Below, piece after piece: positions 6,051 through 8,577 of a stretch of DNA of 8,577 nucleotides. The DNA lies in the NCBI GenBank assembly GCA_030590405.1, contig JAUUYO010000151.1, forward strand, positions 1 through 8,577. The letters run 5' to 3'. The stretch comes from Kangiellaceae bacterium. Its GTDB lineage: Bacteria; Pseudomonadota; Gammaproteobacteria; Enterobacterales; Kangiellaceae. Each line of letters starts with the position of its first letter. The first letter of the stretch is position 1. A model generated the notes under the pieces. That model did not search any database and was not told the origin of the DNA. It was given only the letters and a program-made list of their open reading frames with translations. The translations under genes and the position numbers were made by a program.

Positions 6051-7402
6051 ATATCCCGGACTAGTAACCCCATTTCTGGCGAATAACCTTCTGGTTTAGG
6101 TATCCAGACCTGATGCCCGGAGCCGGGCGCGACGATCATCTCGCCGCCATATTGATTGGTCATGGATTTAAGTGGTACACGAATATCCCCATCAGGCGAC
6201 ATAAATACGATATTATCGCCGATTTGGAATTTGTTTTTTACTTCCACCAAAACTTCACCTTCGCGGCTATCAATCACTTCACCGACAAATTTCTGTTCAT
6301 GTTGCTCAGGACTGCCGTTTAAATAATTTTGATAATCATCGTGTACATGACGACGGAAGAATCCTTCGGTAAAGCCTCGGTTGGCCATGCCTTGTAAATC
6401 ATCCATCAGTTTCATGCTAAAAGGTTTGCCTGCTACAGCGTCGTCGATTGCATGGCGATAAGCTTGAGAGGTTCGCGCGGCATAATAGTAAGATTTAGTG
6501 CGCCCCTCTATTTTTAAGCAATCGATGCCAATTTCGATCAGTTTTTCTACATGTTGGATCGCACGTAGGTCTTTGGAGTTAAAAATGTAAGTGCCGTTTT
6601 CGTCTTCATACATTGGCATGTATTCACCGGGACGCTGTTTTTCCTCAATAAGGACAAGCTTGTCGGTAATTTCGCCAATGCCCGTTGCCGTCACTATTTG
6701 TGCATCTGCATGGTTTTCTGTCGCTTGTTCAGGCTTTGGGTTAGCTAGCAATATATCACCGTTATCTTGTTGTTCTGCTTGATGAACATCGTATCCCCAG
6801 CGGCAGGCATTGGTACAAGTGCCTTGATTCGGATCGCGGTGATTAAAATAGCCTGATAACAGGCAGCGGCCAGAATAGGCAATACAAAGCGCGCCATGAA
6901 CAAACACTTCCAGTTCAATATCCGGACATTGTTGGCGGATTTCAGCCACTTCATCTAAAGAGAGTTCGCGAGACAATATTACCCGTTTAACCCCCATCGA
7001 TTGCCAGAATTTGACTGCGGCATAGTTAACCGTGTTCATTTGTACCGATAAATGGATTACCGTTTCCGGCCATTTTTCTCTGACCATCATCATCAGGCCG
7101 GGATCAGACATAATGAGTGCATCCGGCTTCATGTTGACTACCGGCTCAATATCCTTGAGAAACGTTTTAACTTTTGAATTATGTGGAGCAATATTGGCGG
7201 CAACAAAAAATTGTTTGCCTTGGGCTTGCGCTTCTTTAATGCCAATTCCCAGGTTTTCAAGGTTGAAACTGTTGTTTCTCACTCGCAGGCTGTATCGCGG
7301 TTGTCCTGCATACACGGCATCTGCCCCATAGGCAAAGGCGTAGCGCATGTGTTTGAGGGAGCCTGCTGGGGCGAGGAGTTCAGGGGATGTTATTTTGTTC
7401 AT
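6038..7402 (-). CDS. trhP: tRNA uridine-34 hydroxylase TrhP (U32 peptidase-like, formerly YegQ)
   Basis: TrhP makes 5-hydroxyuridine at wobble position 34 of tRNA in a prephenate-dependent reaction; in Gram-negatives CmoA and CmoB then convert it to cmo5U. The protein (454 aa from the ATG at 7402) is close to E. coli YegQ in length and motifs: PELLAPAG, MRYAFAYGADAVYAGQPRYS, NIAPHN, DALIMSDPGL, RVILSREL, NSKDLRAI, KIEGRTKSYYYAART and HDDYQNY. The U32 signature EVFVHGALC...YSGRCLLSG covers about 165-184. Cys173, 180, 196 and 200 (GALC, GRC, GTCTNAC) form a conserved cluster that could hold an Fe-S centre, a point known for this family only from recall. A TTG at 7408 would add two residues; neither start has a strong ribosome site. 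It is divergent from trhO and has its own promoter. Confidence 0.94.
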   Translation of the reverse strand: MNKITSPELLAPAGSLKHMRYAFAYGADAVYAGQPRYSLRVRNNSFNLENLGIGIKEAQAQGKQFFVAANIAPHNSKVKTFLKDIEPVVNMKPDALIMSDPGLMMMVREKWPETVIHLSVQMNTVNYAAVKFWQSMGVKRVILSRELSLDEVAEIRQQCPDIELEVFVHGALCIAYSGRCLLSGYFNHRDPNQGTCTNACRWGYDVHQAEQQDNGDILLANPKPEQATENHADAQIVTATGIGEITDKLVLIEEKQRPGEYMPMYEDENGTYIFNSKDLRAIQHVEKLIEIGIDCLKIEGRTKSYYYAARTSQAYRHAIDDAVAGKPFSMKLMDDLQGMANRGFTEGFFRRHVHDDYQNYLNGSPEQHEQKFVGEVIDSREGEVLVEVKNKFQIGDNIVFMSPDGDIRVPLKSMTNQYGGEMIVAPGSGHQVWIPKPEGYSPEMGLLVRDMMKR

Positions 7403-7436
7403 AATCAATAATTTCTTGCTGTTGCCATCATTTTAA

Positions 7437-7456
7437 CCGAAAGCGGTGTTTTTCGG
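7437..7456 (-). other. Hairpin at the predicted 5' end of the trhP transcript
   Basis: CCGAAA (7437-7442) is complementary to TTTCGG (7451-7456), so a minus-strand transcript starting near 7456 would begin with a small stem and an eight-base loop. An alternative smaller fold pairs ACCG (7436-7439) with CGGT (7444-7447). It may stabilise the mRNA 5' end, but short stems of this size also occur by chance. Confidence 0.25.
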
Positions 7457-7462
7457 GCGCGG

Positions 7463-7471
7463 ATTATAGCA
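7463..7471 (-). promoter_or_regulatory. Extended -10 promoter of trhP
   Basis: On the minus strand the sequence reads TGCTATAAT: a perfect TATAAT -10 hexamer with the TGn extension at the right distance. No recognisable -35 hexamer lies 16-18 bases upstream, which fits an extended -10 promoter. The predicted start near 7456 leaves a leader of about 54 bases before the ATG at 7402. Confidence 0.62.
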
Positions 7472-7511
7472 TTTCAGGATATAAAGGGTCCTGTAAATAT
7501 TCAGATTACAG

Positions 7512-7539
7512 TTGATCTGATACATGATTTGATTATAAT
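7512..7539 (+). promoter_or_regulatory. Sigma-70 promoter of trhO
   Basis: TTGATC (7512-7517, four of six against TTGACA) and a perfect TATAAT (7534-7539) are separated by 16 bases. The predicted start is near 7546, giving a leader of about 77 bases. The spacer contains four TGAT words (7513, 7518, 7525, 7530). The -35 lies within a small inverted repeat, TCAGAT (7501-7506) with ATCTGA (7515-7520). Both could be regulator targets, but no known operator was recognised. Confidence 0.62.
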
Positions 7540-7555
7540 GCGCTGCTCATTTATT

Positions 7556-7578
7556 GTTCAATTGCTAAATAATTGAAC
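7556..7578 (+). other. Inverted repeat in the trhO leader
   Basis: GTTCAATT (7556-7563) and AATTGAAC (7571-7578) form a perfect 8-bp inverted repeat around seven bases, about 10 bases after the predicted transcription start. It could be an operator or a weak AT-rich RNA hairpin. There is no T-run after it, so it is not an attenuator terminator. Confidence 0.35.
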
Positions 7579-7622
7579 TCAAGCACTAGATTTACGTTCT
7601 GGTTAGCTGAAGGAAAAATTTT

Positions 7623-8577
7623 ATGTCTCAAGGTTCTTTGCTCCAAGATTCTTCATTTTGGGTGGTCTGCGCGCTATACAAGTTTGTTGCGCTTGAAAAT
7701 TATCAATCGATTCGTCAACCATTATTGGATTTTATGAAAGTTCATAAAATCTGTGGCACTTTGTTGCTTGCCCATGAGGGAATTAATGGCACAGTGTCTG
7801 GTTCGCGAACTTCGATCGATTTATTGTTAGCCTGGCTAGAAAAACAACCGGGATTAGATTCAATAATGGTTAAAGAATCTATTAGTCAGGAAAAACCTTT
7901 TAAACGCACCAAGGTGAAACTCAAAAAAGAGATTGTCACTATGGGCGTTGAAAATATCGATCCGAGAAAAGTGGTAGGGACTTATGTTGAGCCAAAGGAC
8001 TGGAATGATTTAATTAACGATCCTGAGGTTTTATTGGTCGATACCCGTAATGATTATGAATATGCGGTTGGCACTTTTGAGCATGCGGTCAATCCCAATA
8101 CTGAATCGTTTCGAGAATTTCCCGATTATGTGAAAGATAACTTATCGCCAATCAAACATAAAAAAATCGCGATGTTTTGTACTGGCGGCATTCGCTGCGA
8201 GAAATCAACCGCGTTTATGAAGCAGCAAGGGTTTGAAGAGGTTTATCACTTGAAAGGCGGCATACTTAAGTATTTAGAGGAAGTCCCCAAAAACGAAACC
8301 AGCTGGAAGGGCGAGTGCTTTGTTTTTGACGACAGGGTGACGGTTGACCATGATTTAAAGCCGGGGAGTTATGAGCAGTGTAATGCTTGTCGTATGCCGA
8401 TAACTGAAGTTGAACAGCAGGATGAAAAATTTGAACAAGGCGTGAGTTGTCCTCATTGTTTTGATAAAACATCCGCAGAGCAAAAAGCACGGTATCAGGA
8501 AAGAGAAAAACAAATTCGTTTAGCAAAGGCGAGGGGAGAGCAGCATGTTGGCGGTGATGCTGAGCGGCATTTGCTTG
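7623..8577 (+). CDS. trhO: O2-dependent tRNA uridine-34 hydroxylase TrhO (rhodanese family, formerly YceA; 3' end outside window)
   Basis: TrhO uses O2 to form 5-hydroxyuridine at tRNA position 34, the same product as TrhP. The reading frame opens at ATG 7623 (AAGGA at 7610-7614, 8 bases upstream) and runs 318 codons to the window edge without a stop. Family members are about 310-350 aa, so little should be missing. An N-terminal domain (1-110) carries LLLAHEGINGTVSG and PFKRTKVKLKKEIV. The rhodanese domain (about 120-225) carries VDTRNDYEYAVGTF and the active loop CTGGIRCEKS with catalytic C186, followed by HLKGGILKYLE. The C-terminal part has two CxxC pairs (C253/C256, C276/C279) that may bind a metal, followed by a charged tail. 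It is divergent from trhP across 220 bases. No substituted key residue is seen. Confidence 0.94.
   Translation, partial: MSQGSLLQDSSFWVVCALYKFVALENYQSIRQPLLDFMKVHKICGTLLLAHEGINGTVSGSRTSIDLLLAWLEKQPGLDSIMVKESISQEKPFKRTKVKLKKEIVTMGVENIDPRKVVGTYVEPKDWNDLINDPEVLLVDTRNDYEYAVGTFEHAVNPNTESFREFPDYVKDNLSPIKHKKIAMFCTGGIRCEKSTAFMKQQGFEEVYHLKGGILKYLEEVPKNETSWKGECFVFDDRVTVDHDLKPGSYEQCNACRMPITEVEQQDEKFEQGVSCPHCFDKTSAEQKARYQEREKQIRLAKARGEQHVGGDAERHLL

Noticed and set aside
6591..7411. Several plus-strand open frames of 63-99 codons opposite trhP
   Set aside because: All are antisense to a strongly conserved coding region and have no recognisable domain or start signal.
8266..8526. Minus-strand open frame of 86 codons opposite the 3' part of trhO
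   Set aside because: The plus-strand frame continues through it with family-specific CxxC motifs, so this is a shadow.

Overview
The window looks like the chromosome of a gammaproteobacterium of fairly low GC that can respire nitrate. This rests on the close similarity of three encoded proteins to enterobacterial NarL, TrhP (YegQ) and TrhO (YceA), and on an FNR-type promoter paired with NarL-type half-sites. Genus cannot be decided from the sequence.

Layout. (1) Positions 1-625 (+) hold the nitrate/nitrite response regulator NarL, missing only about eight N-terminal residues. (2) Positions 626-792, between the converging narL and narK ends, carry an inverted pair of REP-like palindromes, each with a GTAG head. 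(3) 793-2061 (-) and 2346-3818 (+) are two divergent and quite different nitrate/nitrite porters of the NNP family: a compact NarK1-type protein and a longer NrtP-like protein with an apparent extra pair of membrane segments. Their shared 281-base intergenic region has a near-consensus FNR box, a well-placed -10 element and a cluster of NarL/NarP heptamers. (4) A strong intrinsic terminator follows the second porter. Then come about 300 bases of nested palindromic repeats. (5) 4234-6018 (+) encodes one chain with an N-terminal PP2C-type phosphatase, a C-terminal Hanks-type Ser/Thr kinase and a terminal membrane anchor. (6) 6038-7402 (-) is trhP and 7623 to the window end (+) is trhO. They are divergent, each with its own recognisable promoter.

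How the parts fit. NarL, the two porters and their promoter form a nitrate-sensing and nitrate-transport module, expected to be switched on by anaerobiosis (FNR) and nitrate (NarL). The phosphatase-kinase beside the porters may adjust nitrate transport or metabolism after translation; this is inferred from context only. The last two genes encode the two alternative enzymes for hydroxylating wobble uridine-34 of tRNA, one using prephenate and one using O2. They are unlinked in E. coli but side by side here. Their linkage to each other, and their position next to oxygen-regulated genes, is the most interesting feature of the window.
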